This document shows, in pieces, positions 43,211-53,246 of a DNA stretch of 64,000 bases; position 1 is the stretch's first letter, and every line of letters begins with the position of its first letter. The position numbers and the translations under genes were made by a program. Source of the stretch: DATFFO01 sp963772815 (GTDB lineage Bacteria; Actinomycetota; Acidimicrobiia; Spongiisociales; ZC4RG35). The notes under the pieces are model-generated. The model searched no databases and was not told the DNA's origin. It saw only the letters and a program-made list of their open reading frames with translations. The stretch is taken from positions 372,001 through 436,000 of the forward strand of contig CAVYYV010000005.1 in assembly GCA_963772815.1 (NCBI GenBank), read 5' to 3'.

Positions 43211-43440
43211 ACCCCCCTCCGGCGGCAGGTACCTTCCCCCGCTCGCTCCGCTCGCAGGGGGACAAACCTTTGTCCCCCTGCCGAAGGCAACGGGGGAAGG
43301 GGCCTTGCCTACAAACCTTTGTCCCCCTGCCCAAGGCAGGGGGAAGGGACCTTGCCTACAAACCTTTGTCCCCCTGCCGAAGGCAAGGGGGGAAGGGGCC
43401 CCCGCAGCCGAAGGCTGTGTGGGGTAGGGGGGAGCGGCCG
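43211..43440. repeat. GC-rich palindromic repeat, CCCCTTCCCCC family, locus 4
   Basis: Includes three tandem copies of a unit with TTTGTCCCCCTGCC-nnn-GGCA(A)GGGGGAAGG joined by CTTGCCTACAAACC, plus CCTTCCCCCGCTC/GAGCGG-type hairpins and a terminal GGGGTAGGGGGG. It fills the gap of about 315 bases between the hydrolase and the histidine kinase; no gene is seen there. Confidence 0.82.
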
Positions 43441-43477
43441 TAGGCCGGGCAAACCCGACCTGCCACCGAAAGACGCT

Positions 43478-45193
<1,716 letters not shown>

Positions 45194-45252
45194 TATCACA
45201 TCGGGACCATTGCCCGGCCCTACCGTGGCCCGGTGGAGCGAGGAGTCAGAGT

Positions 45253-46284
45253 ATGAGGAGTCGCCTCCCGGGCAAGGGGCATTGGCGCTTCCTGGGTGCC
45301 GTTGCCGGGTTGGCGGCGCTTGCCCTCGTCTCCTGCGGAGGCACTGCCGGGACCACCACCTCCCCACCCGAGACCGCACCTCCGACCAAGGCTCCCGCAC
45401 TGGCCACCTCGTCGAGCTCGCCCACCGCGACCACCGCGACCACCGCGACAACCCCGACCACCCGTCCCGCCACGAGCACCACGACCGGCTCCACTCCGAT
45501 CTCGACCACCACCATCCCACCTCCCACCGTCACTTCCGTCCCGGGAACCGAGGTCCCGGTGGTTTCGGTAACCGACGGCGACACCATCCGGGTGCTGGTC
45601 CGTGGAACGGACGAGCCGGTGCGCCTGATCGGGATCAACTCTCCCGAGAGCGGCGAGTGCCTGTATGAGAAGGCAACCGCCTACATGAAGGATCTGCTCT
45701 CGGCGGGGACGGTCCGCCTCGAATCCGACGTTTCCGATCGGGACCAGTACGGGAGACTGCTGCGGTATGTCTTTGTCGGTGACGTGTTCGTCAATGAGGC
45801 CATGGTCCGCCAGGGTCTGGCCATCGCCCGTCGCTACGAGCCCGACGTCGCCCAGGCAGACCGCCTGGAACCGGCCCAGGCCGCGGCCGAGGCCGACGGC
45901 GTCGGTATGTGGGATCCCAGTGCCTGCGGCACCAAAGCCGCCGGGACCCTCGAGATCGGACAGATCCACTACGACGCCCAGGGCAACGACAACGACAACC
46001 TCAACGACGAATGGGTGGAACTGACCAACCCGGGACCGGGCTCGATCGATCTGACCGGCTGGGAGATCAAGGACGAGTCGGCCAGCCACCGCTACCCCTT
46101 CCCCGGCGGCTTCACCCTGGCCGCAGGCGCGACGGTGCGCCTGTACACGGGTTGTGGGACAGACGCAGCCACCGCCCTCTACTGGTGCAACCAGGGCTCG
46201 GCGGTGTGGAACAACTCTGGCGACACGGTCTTCGTCCTCGACCCCAACGGCAATGTGGTCACCGAGAAGTCGTATTCGGGGTGA
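45253..46284 (+). CDS. Exported thermonuclease-like (SNase) plus lamin-tail domain lipoprotein
   Basis: 343 residues. Lipobox region LAALALVSC, a Thr/Pro linker (about 30-95), then an SNase domain: VVSVTDGDTIRVLVRGTDEP, VRLIGINSPESGECLYEKAT, RDQYGRLLRYVFVGDVFVNE and the Tyr/Arg region, followed by a lamin-tail domain (EIGQIHYDAQGNDNDNLNDE, WVELTNPGPGSIDLTGWEIK). The active-site Arg and Asp of nucleases are kept (DGDT, VRLIGIN). A surface nuclease could release phosphate from DNA, which fits its location inside the phosphate block, though on the opposite strand between regulator and kinase. Confidence 0.9.
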   Translation: MRSRLPGKGHWRFLGAVAGLAALALVSCGGTAGTTTSPPETAPPTKAPALATSSSSPTATTATTATTPTTRPATSTTTGSTPISTTTIPPPTVTSVPGTEVPVVSVTDGDTIRVLVRGTDEPVRLIGINSPESGECLYEKATAYMKDLLSAGTVRLESDVSDRDQYGRLLRYVFVGDVFVNEAMVRQGLAIARRYEPDVAQADRLEPAQAAAEADGVGMWDPSACGTKAAGTLEIGQIHYDAQGNDNDNLNDEWVELTNPGPGSIDLTGWEIKDESASHRYPFPGGFTLAAGATVRLYTGCGTDAATALYWCNQGSAVWNNSGDTVFVLDPNGNVVTEKSYSG

Positions 46285-46294
46285 CACCGGGCCA

Positions 46295-46999
46295 CTAGTC
46301 GACGAACTTGTAGCCTAGGCCCCGGACGGTGAGGATCTGGGTGGGGTTGGAGGGGTCGGCCTCCAACTTGGTGCGGAGCCGCTTGATGTGGACATCGAGC
46401 GTCTTCGTGTCACCGAAATAGGACGGTCCCCACACCTCGTCGATCAGGGTCTCCCGGGTGGAGAGACGGTTCTTGCGCCGCATCAGCACCTCGAGCAGCT
46501 CGAATTCCTTGGGCCGCAGGGGTACAACCCCACCATCCACCCGGGCCTCGTGGGCGTCGATGTCCAGTTCGATCCGGCCCCCGCGCAACACCTCGTTGGC
46601 ATCGGCGAAGGTCCCGGTGCGTCCTGCTCTCCGCAGATGGGCACGCACCCGGGCGAGGAGCTCCCGGGTCGAGAAGGGCTTGGTGATGTAGTCGTCGGCG
46701 CCCATCTCCAGGCCCAGAACCTTGTCCGCCTCGCCGTCCTTGGCGGTGACCATCACGATGGGGACGTCGGACTCCTGGCGGATCTGACGGCAGACGTCGA
46801 TGCCCGACATCCCGGGAAGCATCAGATCCAACAGGACCAGCGACGGGTTGGAATCCCTGGCCTGCTCCAGGCCCTTGATCCCGTCGGCGGCGGTGATCAC
46901 CTCGTAGCCCTCCGATTCGAGAGTGAACCGAATCGACTCAACCAGGGCAGGTTCGTCCTCGACTACGAGGACGCGCTCGTTCTCAGCCAGGGGATACAT
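46295..46999 (-). CDS. regX3: Phosphate response regulator, RegX3/PhoB type
   Basis: 234 residues. Receiver domain with acidic pocket VEDEP, phospho-acceptor D58 in LVLLDLMLPGMSG, and Lys in ITKPFSTREL; then an OmpR-type winged helix (RPKEFELLEVLMRRKNRLST, VHIKRLRTKLEADPSNPTQI, VRGLGYKFVD). The order phoU-regX3 with a SenX3-like kinase nearby matches mycobacterial and streptomycete phosphate control. Its start overlaps the phoU end by 17 bases, so the two are co-transcribed. A PHO-box-like repeat before phoU implies autoregulation. Confidence 0.93.
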   Translation of the reverse strand: MYPLAENERVLVVEDEPALVESIRFTLESEGYEVITAADGIKGLEQARDSNPSLVLLDLMLPGMSGIDVCRQIRQESDVPIVMVTAKDGEADKVLGLEMGADDYITKPFSTRELLARVRAHLRRAGRTGTFADANEVLRGGRIELDIDAHEARVDGGVVPLRPKEFELLEVLMRRKNRLSTRETLIDEVWGPSYFGDTKTLDVHIKRLRTKLEADPSNPTQILTVRGLGYKFVD

Positions 47000-47681
47000 C
47001 GCCCGTCACGTCGAGGACGGATTCGTCGAACTCCAGCATCTCGCCCGTGCGCAGGAAGGCCACTTGCTCACCTATGTCAACCACCTGATCCCCTACCCGC
47101 TCCAGCGCCCGGGAAACCAACAGGGCCTTGGTGGCCCATTCGAGCCTTCGCAGGTCCGGGCCGGACTCGACCACGAACTGGTACATGGTGCGGTTGAGCC
47201 GGTCCACCGGCTCGTCCATGGCCGGGAGGAGGCGAGCCTCGTCGGCATCGCGACGGATCACGGCCTCGATCCCCGTCCGGATCATCGTCCGCACCAGATC
47301 GCTCATCTCCCGCAATGCCTCGACGATGCGTAGCACTCGGGGGAGGCCCTCGGTCGCCAGGGCCATCTTGGCAATGTTCACCGTCTGGTCGCCCATCCGC
47401 TCCAGGGTGGTGTTCATGTGCAACAGCATCGACATCATGCGCAAGTCGGACGCCATCGGCTGCTGGCGGGCCATGAGGTGGAGCCAGCGATTGTGCACGT
47501 CCAGGTAGGTCTCGTCGATCCAGACGTCCATGTCGATCACCTGCTGAGCCAGGTCGAGGTTGTCCTCTGTGAAGGCGTCGATCGCCATCTTCACCATTTG
47601 CTCCGCCCTATCGGCCACGGCGAGCAGGCTCTTTTCCAGCTCGTCGAGCTCCTGGTGAAAATGAGATCTCTGATCGACCAT
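46983..47681 (-). CDS. phoU: Phosphate-signalling modulator PhoU
   Basis: 232 residues made of two three-helix PhoU repeats: the first with DLAQQVIDMDVWIDETYLDV and TTLERMGDQTVNIAKMAL, the second ending RALERVGDQVVDIGEQVAFL. The E(R)xGD metal-binding motifs occur once in each half. PhoU couples phosphate transport to the kinase and damps the Pho response. First gene of phoU-regX3, with a PHO-box-like site 83 bases upstream. Confidence 0.95.
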   Translation of the reverse strand: MVDQRSHFHQELDELEKSLLAVADRAEQMVKMAIDAFTEDNLDLAQQVIDMDVWIDETYLDVHNRWLHLMARQQPMASDLRMMSMLLHMNTTLERMGDQTVNIAKMALATEGLPRVLRIVEALREMSDLVRTMIRTGIEAVIRRDADEARLLPAMDEPVDRLNRTMYQFVVESGPDLRRLEWATKALLVSRALERVGDQVVDIGEQVAFLRTGEMLEFDESVLDVTGDVSPG

Positions 47682-47763
47682 CAGCCGAACCTCCGGGGCT
47701 GTCGAACAATGAGCATACCGCCGGTCAAGTTAGGCCCTCATCCTGACCTCGAGGCCGTCCCGG

Positions 47764-47781
47764 GGTGAACGAGAGGTAAAC
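47764..47781 (-). promoter_or_regulatory. PHO-box-like direct repeat upstream of phoU
   Basis: On the phoU strand: GTTTACC-TCTC-GTTCACC. Two heptamers of the PHO-box consensus GTTCACC in direct repeat with the standard 11-base period; only one base differs. It lies 83 bases before the phoU start, a sensible activator position for RegX3/PhoP-type regulators. Confidence 0.72.
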
Positions 47782-47807
47782 GTTGTCGGGTTTGGCCGGG
47801 CCCTGGG

Positions 47808-48011
47808 CCCTTCCCCCCTACCCACCGCCTCCGGCGGCGGGACCCTTCCCCCTGGCCAAAGGCCAGGGGGACAAAGGCGGAGAAGGTTTCCCCCCCTACC
47901 CCCTGGCCATTGGCCAGGGGGACAAAGGCGGAGAAGGTTTGTCCCCCTGCCGGAAGGCAGGGGGAAGGTCCCTGTCGCCGGAGCGAAGCGGAGGCGAGAG
48001 GTAGGGGGGTC
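47808..48011. repeat. GC-rich palindromic repeat, CCCCTTCCCCC family, locus 5 (left flank of DUF559 gene)
   Basis: Outer CCCCCCTACC and GGTAGGGGGG ends; internal CCGCCTCCGGCGG, CCCCCTGGCCAAAGGCCAGGGG and TTTGTCCCCCTGCC/GGCAGGGGGAAGG hairpins, with the segment GGGGGACAAAGGCGGAGAAG repeated. It ends 28 bases before the DUF559 start codon. Confidence 0.83.
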
Positions 48012-48039
48012 TGTCACACCCGTCCGTCAACGTTGTGGC

Positions 48040-48387
48040 ATGACACGGCGGAACCTTCCCGTCAAGACCTCCCGAGCGCGGAAGTTGCGCAGGGAGATGA
48101 CCGAGGCCGAGGCAGTGGTTTGGGTTGCCGTGCGCCGGGGGCAGCTCGGTTGTCGGATCAGGCGGCAGGTACCGATCGGGCCCTTTGTCGTGGACTTCGT
48201 CTGCCTGCGCCACAGCTGGATTTGGGAACTGGACGGGTCACAGCACTTCGAGAGTCGTTACGACGAGGCGCGCACCGCGTGGTTGGAAAGACATGGGTTC
48301 ACGGTGGTGCGGTTCTGGAACAACGAAGTGCTGGGGAACCTGGAGATGGTGACTGACACGATCGCGGGGCACATGGGGGAGGCATGA
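48040..48387 (+). CDS. DUF559 (Vsr-like) endonuclease domain protein
   Basis: 115 residues, the whole of a DUF559 domain: RARKLRREMTEAEAVVWVAV, then FVVDFVCLRHSWIWELDGSQ with the PD-(D/E)xK-like acidic residues (D in VDFVC, E and D in WELDGSQH), and the terminal ARTAWLERHGFTVVRFWNNE. The fold is related to very-short-patch-repair nucleases, so a DNA nick or cut is expected but unproven. No partner methylase is present. Both sides carry arrays of the same GC-rich palindromic repeat family, and the gene ends inside the start of the right one. I infer that the nuclease and the repeats are functionally linked. Confidence 0.9.
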   Translation: MTRRNLPVKTSRARKLRREMTEAEAVVWVAVRRGQLGCRIRRQVPIGPFVVDFVCLRHSWIWELDGSQHFESRYDEARTAWLERHGFTVVRFWNNEVLGNLEMVTDTIAGHMGEA

Positions 48388-48688
48388 CCCCCCTACCCCA
48401 CAGCCTTCGGCTGTGGGGGCCCCTTCCCCCTGCCTTCGGCAGCGGGACAAAGGAAGAGGACGGCGGGGCCCTTCCCCTTGCTCCGCACGGGGGACAAAGG
48501 AAGAGGACGGCGGGGCCCTTCCCCTTGCTCCGCACGGGGGACAAAGGAAGAGGACGGCGGGGCCCTTCCCCCTTGCTCCGCACGGGGGACAAAGGAAGAG
48601 GGCGGCGGGGCCCTTTCCCCTTGCTCCGCACGGGGGACAAAGGAAGAGGGCGGCGGGCCCCTTTCCCCTTGCTGCGCAAGGGGGACAA
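48384..48688. repeat. GC-rich palindromic repeat, CCCCTTCCCCC family, locus 6 (right flank, tandem array)
   Basis: Starts at the DUF559 stop with CCCCCCTACCCCACAGCC-TTC-GGCTGTGGGGG. Then five tandem units starting at 48461, 48508, 48555, 48603 and 48651 (period 47-48), each CGGCGGGGCCCTTCCCC...GGGGGACAAAGGAAGAGG. It stops 3 bases before the ppk stop codon. Confidence 0.87.
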
Positions 48689-48690
48689 AC

Positions 48691-50754
48691 TCAGCTGACT
48701 TTGGAGCGGGCTGCGGCCAGGTCCTGGAGGGTGTCGTGGGCGTTGATGCCGTGGACTTCGGGGACCCGATGCCAGTTGCCGTCGCCGTCCAGCTCCCAGG
48801 CCAGGACGTCGTCGGCCAGGAGGACGTCGAGCATCTCGTCGATGCGGAACTGGTTGGTGGGATCGGTGATGGGCGCCAGCGCCTCCACCCTTCGATCCAG
48901 GTTGCGGGGCATGAGGTCGGCGGAGCCGATGTAGTAGGTGCGGTCCCTGCCCCTGGCTCCGAACCGATACACCCGGGAGTGCTCCAGGTAGCGGCCCACC
49001 ACGGAGCGCACCCTGATGTTGTCGGACAGGCCGGGGACCCCGGGACGCAGACAGCAGATACCCCGGACGATCAGGTCGATGCGGGTTCCCTGCTGGGATG
49101 CCTCGTACAGGACGTCGATCATGCCGGCGTCGACCAGAGAATTCATCTTCAGCGTGATGTGACCGTCGGACTGGGCCGCCTCGATGCGGATCAACTCCAC
49201 CATGCGGCTACGGATTCCGCCGGGCGATACGCTCAAGGAGCGGTAGCGAGTCTGGCGGCTGTAACCGGTCAGGTAGTTGAACAAGTCCGACAGGTCGGCG
49301 CCGATGTCGTCGTCGCGGGTCAGCAGACCGATGTCCTCATAGATACGGGCAGTGGCGTCGTTGTAGTTGCCGGTTCCGATGTGGGCGTAGCGGCGGATCA
49401 CACCCAATTCGTCGCGCACCACCAGGGAGATCTTGGTGTGGGTCTTCAATCCCACCACGCCATACATGACGTGCACACCGGCGTCCTCCAGACGCTGCGC
49501 CCACTCGATGTTGCGTTCCTCGTCGAAGCGGGCCTTCAACTCGACCAGTGCCACTACCTGCTTGCCGGACTCGGCGGCGTCGATCAACGATCTCATGATT
49601 GGGCTGTCCCGGGAGGTCCGGTACAGGGTCAGCTTGATGGCCAGCACCTGGGGATCGTGGGCGGCCTGCTCCAGGAAGGCCTCCACCGATGAAGTGAACG
49701 AGTCGTAGGGATGATGGACGAGCAAGTCTCCCTGGCGGATCACCTCGAAGATGTCGGGCGGGGCCGTGTCGACCGGCTGGAGACGCATCGGCGTCATCCA
49801 CTGCCAGGAGTCGAAATCCAGCTCTGGGCGATCGACGTCCGCGATGGCCCACAGGCCCGACAGATCGATAGGGCCTTCCACCAGATAGACATCGGCCGGG
49901 TCGGCGCCCATCTCCCGCATGAGAAGGTCGAGTACGTCTTCGGGCATGTCGGGCGGCACCTCGAGGCGAACGACATGCCCGAAGCGGCGCCTGGTCAGCT
50001 CGGACTCGATCGTCAGCAGCAGGTCGCCACCTTCCTCCTCCTCGATCTCGATGTCCGCGTTGCGGGTCACCCGAAAGACGTGGTGGCTGATCACTTCCAT
50101 GCCCGGGAAGAGGCTCTCCAGATGTGAGGAGATGACCTGCTCGAGGGGAACGAACTTCTGACCGTCGGGCAGGGCCAGGAAACGGGGCAGGATGGGAGGA
50201 ACCTTGACGCGGGCGAAACGGGACACACCGGTTTCGGGGTTGCGGACGAAGATGGCCAGGTTGAGCGACAGATTGGAGATGTAGGGGAACGGGTGGGCCG
50301 GGTCGACGGCCAGGGGAGTCACCACCGGGTAGACGCGCTCCTGGAATTGGTCGTCCACATAGGCCTTGTCCTCTTCACCCAGGGCGTCGTAGTCGAGGAT
50401 GGAGATCCCGGCCGCCGACAACGCCGGCGCCACATCGGTCAGGAAGCACTTGGAGACCTCGGCAGTGTGAGCGGTGACGATCTCGCGGATATGGGCCATC
50501 TGCTGAGTGGGCGTCAATCCGTCCGGTGGGGGGGTACGCACTCCCTGGGCGATCTGCTCCTTGAGGCCCGCTACCCGCACCTGGAAGAACTCGTCCAGGT
50601 TATTTGCCCATATCGCCAGGAATCTCACCCGGGCCAGCAGGGGGAAGGACTGCCGTTGGGCCAGAGCCAGGACGCGAGCGTTGAAGTCGAGCCATGACAG
50701 CTCTCGATTGATGTAGTGCTCTTCCATTTGGGTCGTGTGAGTATCGGTTGCCAC
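48691..50754 (-). CDS. ppk: Polyphosphate kinase 1
   Basis: 687 residues, normal for PPK1, which polymerises ATP gamma-phosphate into polyphosphate. N-terminal domain INRELSWLDFNARVLALAQR, phospholipase-D-like catalytic domains with the phosphorylated His in GVVGLKTHTKISLV and the block HIGTGNYNDATARIYEDIGL, and LVDAGMIDVLYEASQQGTRI with ICCLRPG near the end. It lies with phoU-regX3 and the SenX3-like kinase, consistent with phosphate storage under Pho control, though no PHO box was seen before it. Confidence 0.96.
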   Translation of the reverse strand: MATDTHTTQMEEHYINRELSWLDFNARVLALAQRQSFPLLARVRFLAIWANNLDEFFQVRVAGLKEQIAQGVRTPPPDGLTPTQQMAHIREIVTAHTAEVSKCFLTDVAPALSAAGISILDYDALGEEDKAYVDDQFQERVYPVVTPLAVDPAHPFPYISNLSLNLAIFVRNPETGVSRFARVKVPPILPRFLALPDGQKFVPLEQVISSHLESLFPGMEVISHHVFRVTRNADIEIEEEEGGDLLLTIESELTRRRFGHVVRLEVPPDMPEDVLDLLMREMGADPADVYLVEGPIDLSGLWAIADVDRPELDFDSWQWMTPMRLQPVDTAPPDIFEVIRQGDLLVHHPYDSFTSSVEAFLEQAAHDPQVLAIKLTLYRTSRDSPIMRSLIDAAESGKQVVALVELKARFDEERNIEWAQRLEDAGVHVMYGVVGLKTHTKISLVVRDELGVIRRYAHIGTGNYNDATARIYEDIGLLTRDDDIGADLSDLFNYLTGYSRQTRYRSLSVSPGGIRSRMVELIRIEAAQSDGHITLKMNSLVDAGMIDVLYEASQQGTRIDLIVRGICCLRPGVPGLSDNIRVRSVVGRYLEHSRVYRFGARGRDRTYYIGSADLMPRNLDRRVEALAPITDPTNQFRIDEMLDVLLADDVLAWELDGDGNWHRVPEVHGINAHDTLQDLAAARSKVS

Positions 50755-50846
50755 CTACCGATACCTTATCTCGAGGCGTTCGGCTGGGACCGACCAACAC
50801 CTCCGTCTGCGCCTGAACCGCCCTGGCGCGGGGTGGGGGGTGACCC

Positions 50847-51338
50847 TCAGTCGGCCTCGATCAGCTCCTTCAGATAGCGGAGTTCGGTACGAGCGTGGGC
50901 GCGGTCCTTGGCGACTCCCCCCAACAGCCGTGTGAAAGCCCACTCGAGCAGCCGCCCGGAGAGGCCGGCGGGAAACACTGCCCGGACATGGGCTCCAACC
51001 CGGGTGCCACCTGCCCCGGTGGGCTCGATGGTCCAGGTCACGGCTTCGGCTACGGTGAGGGAGATTCCAAACCACCGGTAGTGGGCCTCGGGTGCTTCCC
51101 ACGTGATGGCCCGGTGGTCCTGGAACCTGGTGACCTCTCCCTCTGCCACTCCCGGGATGCCGGCGATGCGCTCGCGGATTCGCAGACGACTTCCAACCCT
51201 GAGGCCTCGGTCATCCAACAGCTCAAGGCTGTCGTGCTCGGGATTGGAATCCTCCCACCAGCGCTCGATATCGCTCAAAACCTCCCACACCCGATCCGGG
51301 GTGTTGTCGATTTCGATCGTCTCGGTGAACTCGAACAA
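50847..51338 (-). CDS. SRPBCC (polyketide cyclase/START-like) protein
   Basis: 163 residues from a TTG at 51338, chosen because GGGAGG lies 6 bases upstream and the fold begins at once (FEFTETIEIDNTPDRVWEVL). A further TTG at 51398 is possible. The helix-grip pattern is clear: DIERWWEDSNPEHDSLELLD, VGSRLRIRERIAGIPGVAEG and the long C-terminal helix LLEWAFTRLLGGVAKDRAHA. Such proteins bind hydrophobic ligands. It follows the TetR gene on the same strand and faces the lipid cluster, so a lipid ligand is plausible. Confidence 0.83.
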   Translation of the reverse strand: MFEFTETIEIDNTPDRVWEVLSDIERWWEDSNPEHDSLELLDDRGLRVGSRLRIRERIAGIPGVAEGEVTRFQDHRAITWEAPEAHYRWFGISLTVAEAVTWTIEPTGAGGTRVGAHVRAVFPAGLSGRLLEWAFTRLLGGVAKDRAHARTELRYLKELIEAD

Positions 51339-51405
51339 GCTCGCCTCCCGTTCCGCCTCAGGCTCCCCAGCCTGGGCGGTGTGTCGGTGCCGATGCAAAC
51401 CGGTC

Positions 51406-52017
51406 TCAGCCGGTGCCTAACCCATGGAGGAGGAAGGTGCGCATGGCACCGAGGATCTCATCCAGGCGCGCCGACGGTGAGGGGGTGGCGATCACCGCCC
51501 CAGCCGCCGACATGATGCTGTCCTGAATGAACCGCCCTGCAAGGTCGAGGGGAAAAGGCCGCAGTGAGCCATCGTCGATCCCCTGCTGATAGACATGGGC
51601 CACCTCTTTGACCAGATCGGCGTGGGCCACGCGGATCCGCTGCTGGGCACTGGGTGACAGGCGCCCCACCTCCCGATGCAGGATCAGACCCAGCACAGGG
51701 TCGGTGGCCACGAACCGCACCGTGCGCTCCGCCATCTGTACCAGGTGGTCGGGCGCCGACAGACCGGAGGGGAAGTCGGCGATGAGACCCTCGACCACAC
51801 CGGGGAGCTCTTCCTCCACCAAAGAGGCGATTACATCGTCGCGGTCGGCGAAATACTCGTAGAGAGTGGTGCGTCCGATACCGATGGCGGATGCGATCTC
51901 CCCCAGGGGGATGTCAGCCGAGCCGATCTCGGCGATCAGTTCCTGGGCGGCGGCCAGGATCTGAGCCCGAGTCATCTCCTTGTGCTCGGCGATGGATTCG
52001 GCCCTGATACGCGGCAT
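51406..52017 (-). CDS. TetR-family transcriptional regulator
   Basis: 203 residues. N-terminal TetR HTH: RAQILAAAQELIAEIGSADI, then LGEIASAIGIGRTTLYEYFA, the recognition helix. The C-terminal ligand domain is variable. The gene is divergent from the FabH-like gene with a shared upstream region of 124 bases and lies ahead of the SRPBCC gene, so it probably represses one or both, with an acyl or lipid ligand as inducer (inference). Confidence 0.92.
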   Translation of the reverse strand: MPRIRAESIAEHKEMTRAQILAAAQELIAEIGSADIPLGEIASAIGIGRTTLYEYFADRDDVIASLVEEELPGVVEGLIADFPSGLSAPDHLVQMAERTVRFVATDPVLGLILHREVGRLSPSAQQRIRVAHADLVKEVAHVYQQGIDDGSLRPFPLDLAGRFIQDSIMSAAGAVIATPSPSARLDEILGAMRTFLLHGLGTG

Positions 52018-52141
52018 TCGAATCCCCAGGCTACCCGCATCCGGAGACTGGGCCGGCCGTAACAGTCATCCGGGCAGAGCTCCGGCTCCGAACACCCGTG
52101 CCCGGCGCGTTTCGCAAGAATTGGCCTAGGAAGGAAATCAC

Positions 52142-53200
52142 ATGGGAAGCACCATCGTCGGTACCGGGGTATCCATTCCCCAGCAGGTGGTGACCAACTA
52201 CGACCTCGCTCGGATCATGGACACCTCCAACGACTGGATCGTCAGCCGCAGTGGAGTCAGTGAGCGGCGGTTCGCTCCCGCCGGAACGGGTTCGTCGGAC
52301 CTGGCGGCGGCAGCCCTCACGGCGGCGATGGCCGACGCCAACCTCCTCCCCGGCGAGATCGACGCCCTGATCACCGCCACCATGACTCCGGACCGCTACG
52401 CACCGGGGATCGCCGGAGCGGTTCAGCACAAGGCCGGCCTGGGTCACGTCGTCACCTTCGACCTTCGCCAGCAGTGCGCCGGCTTCCTCTACGGGATGGA
52501 TCTGGCGGACATGCTCATAGCCACCGGTCGGGCCAAAACCGTGGGAGTCGTGGGATCCGAGGTCCATGCCGGCTATCTCCCGTGGGGAGACTCCTGGAGG
52601 ATCGCCCTGGGTGAGTCGGACGAAGAGGTGGATCCTTCTCAGCGCCATATCAACAACTCCACCCGAGGGTGGTCGATCCTCTTCGGTGACGGAGCTGGAG
52701 CGATGATCCTGCAGGCCGGGCCTCACGATGCGGGGCTTGTCGCCTCCACATTGCACACCGACGGTGACGCAGCCGATCTAATCACCGTGCCGGGCCTGGG
52801 CTTTGTCAACCGTCCCTACGTGGATCACGCCCAGCTCGAGGCGGGCATGCATCTTCCCCACATGGACGGAGGGGGCCTTTTCCGCATGGCTGTGCGTTAC
52901 ATGCCGGAAGCCGTTGAGTCAGTCCTGGCCACCATGGGACGAAAGGTGGGTGATCTGGATCTGCTCATCGCTCACCAGGCCAACGCCCGCATCCTCGAGG
53001 CTGTTGCGAGGCGGCTGGCGATCGACCCGGTCAAGATGCCGATCAACATCGACCGCTACGCCAACACCACCGCCGCCACCATCCCCATCCTCTTCCACGA
53101 GACCCGTGCCGCCGGCCGGGTAGGGCCCGACACGCTGATCGCCTTCACGGCTTTCGGCGCCGGAGCCCACTGGGGGGCGATCGGGTACCGTCAACCGTGA
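52142..53200 (+). CDS. FabH-like 3-oxoacyl-ACP synthase III family thiolase
   Basis: 352 residues, ATG 52142 with AGGAAGG upstream. The KAS III triad is present: C112 in RQQCAGFLYG, H278 in IAHQANARILE and N308 in RYANTTAA, as is FGDGAGAMIL. A longer insertion (about 150-175, GESDEEVDPSQRHINNST) and QQCAG in place of AACAG set it apart from housekeeping FabH, so it may make a special acyl chain. It leads a unit with the PlsC-like and DUF1295 genes. Confidence 0.9.
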   Translation: MGSTIVGTGVSIPQQVVTNYDLARIMDTSNDWIVSRSGVSERRFAPAGTGSSDLAAAALTAAMADANLLPGEIDALITATMTPDRYAPGIAGAVQHKAGLGHVVTFDLRQQCAGFLYGMDLADMLIATGRAKTVGVVGSEVHAGYLPWGDSWRIALGESDEEVDPSQRHINNSTRGWSILFGDGAGAMILQAGPHDAGLVASTLHTDGDAADLITVPGLGFVNRPYVDHAQLEAGMHLPHMDGGGLFRMAVRYMPEAVESVLATMGRKVGDLDLLIAHQANARILEAVARRLAIDPVKMPINIDRYANTTAATIPILFHETRAAGRVGPDTLIAFTAFGAGAHWGAIGYRQP

Positions 53201-53222
53201 TCGACGGCCTCCAGAGCCAATC

Positions 53223-53232
53223 GCTAATTAGC
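53223..53232. promoter_or_regulatory. Perfect 10-bp palindrome GCTAATTAGC before the PlsC-like gene
   Basis: AT-rich palindrome in GC-rich surroundings, in the 46-base gap between the FabH-like and PlsC-like genes, just ahead of the AAGGGGAAG ribosome site. It could be a regulator half-site or chance. Confidence 0.25.
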
Positions 53233-53246
53233 ACTAAGGGGAAGCC

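Noticed and set aside
48461..48688. Second CRISPR-like array beside the DUF559 gene
   Set aside because: Units are 47-48 bp and conserved end to end without unique spacers.
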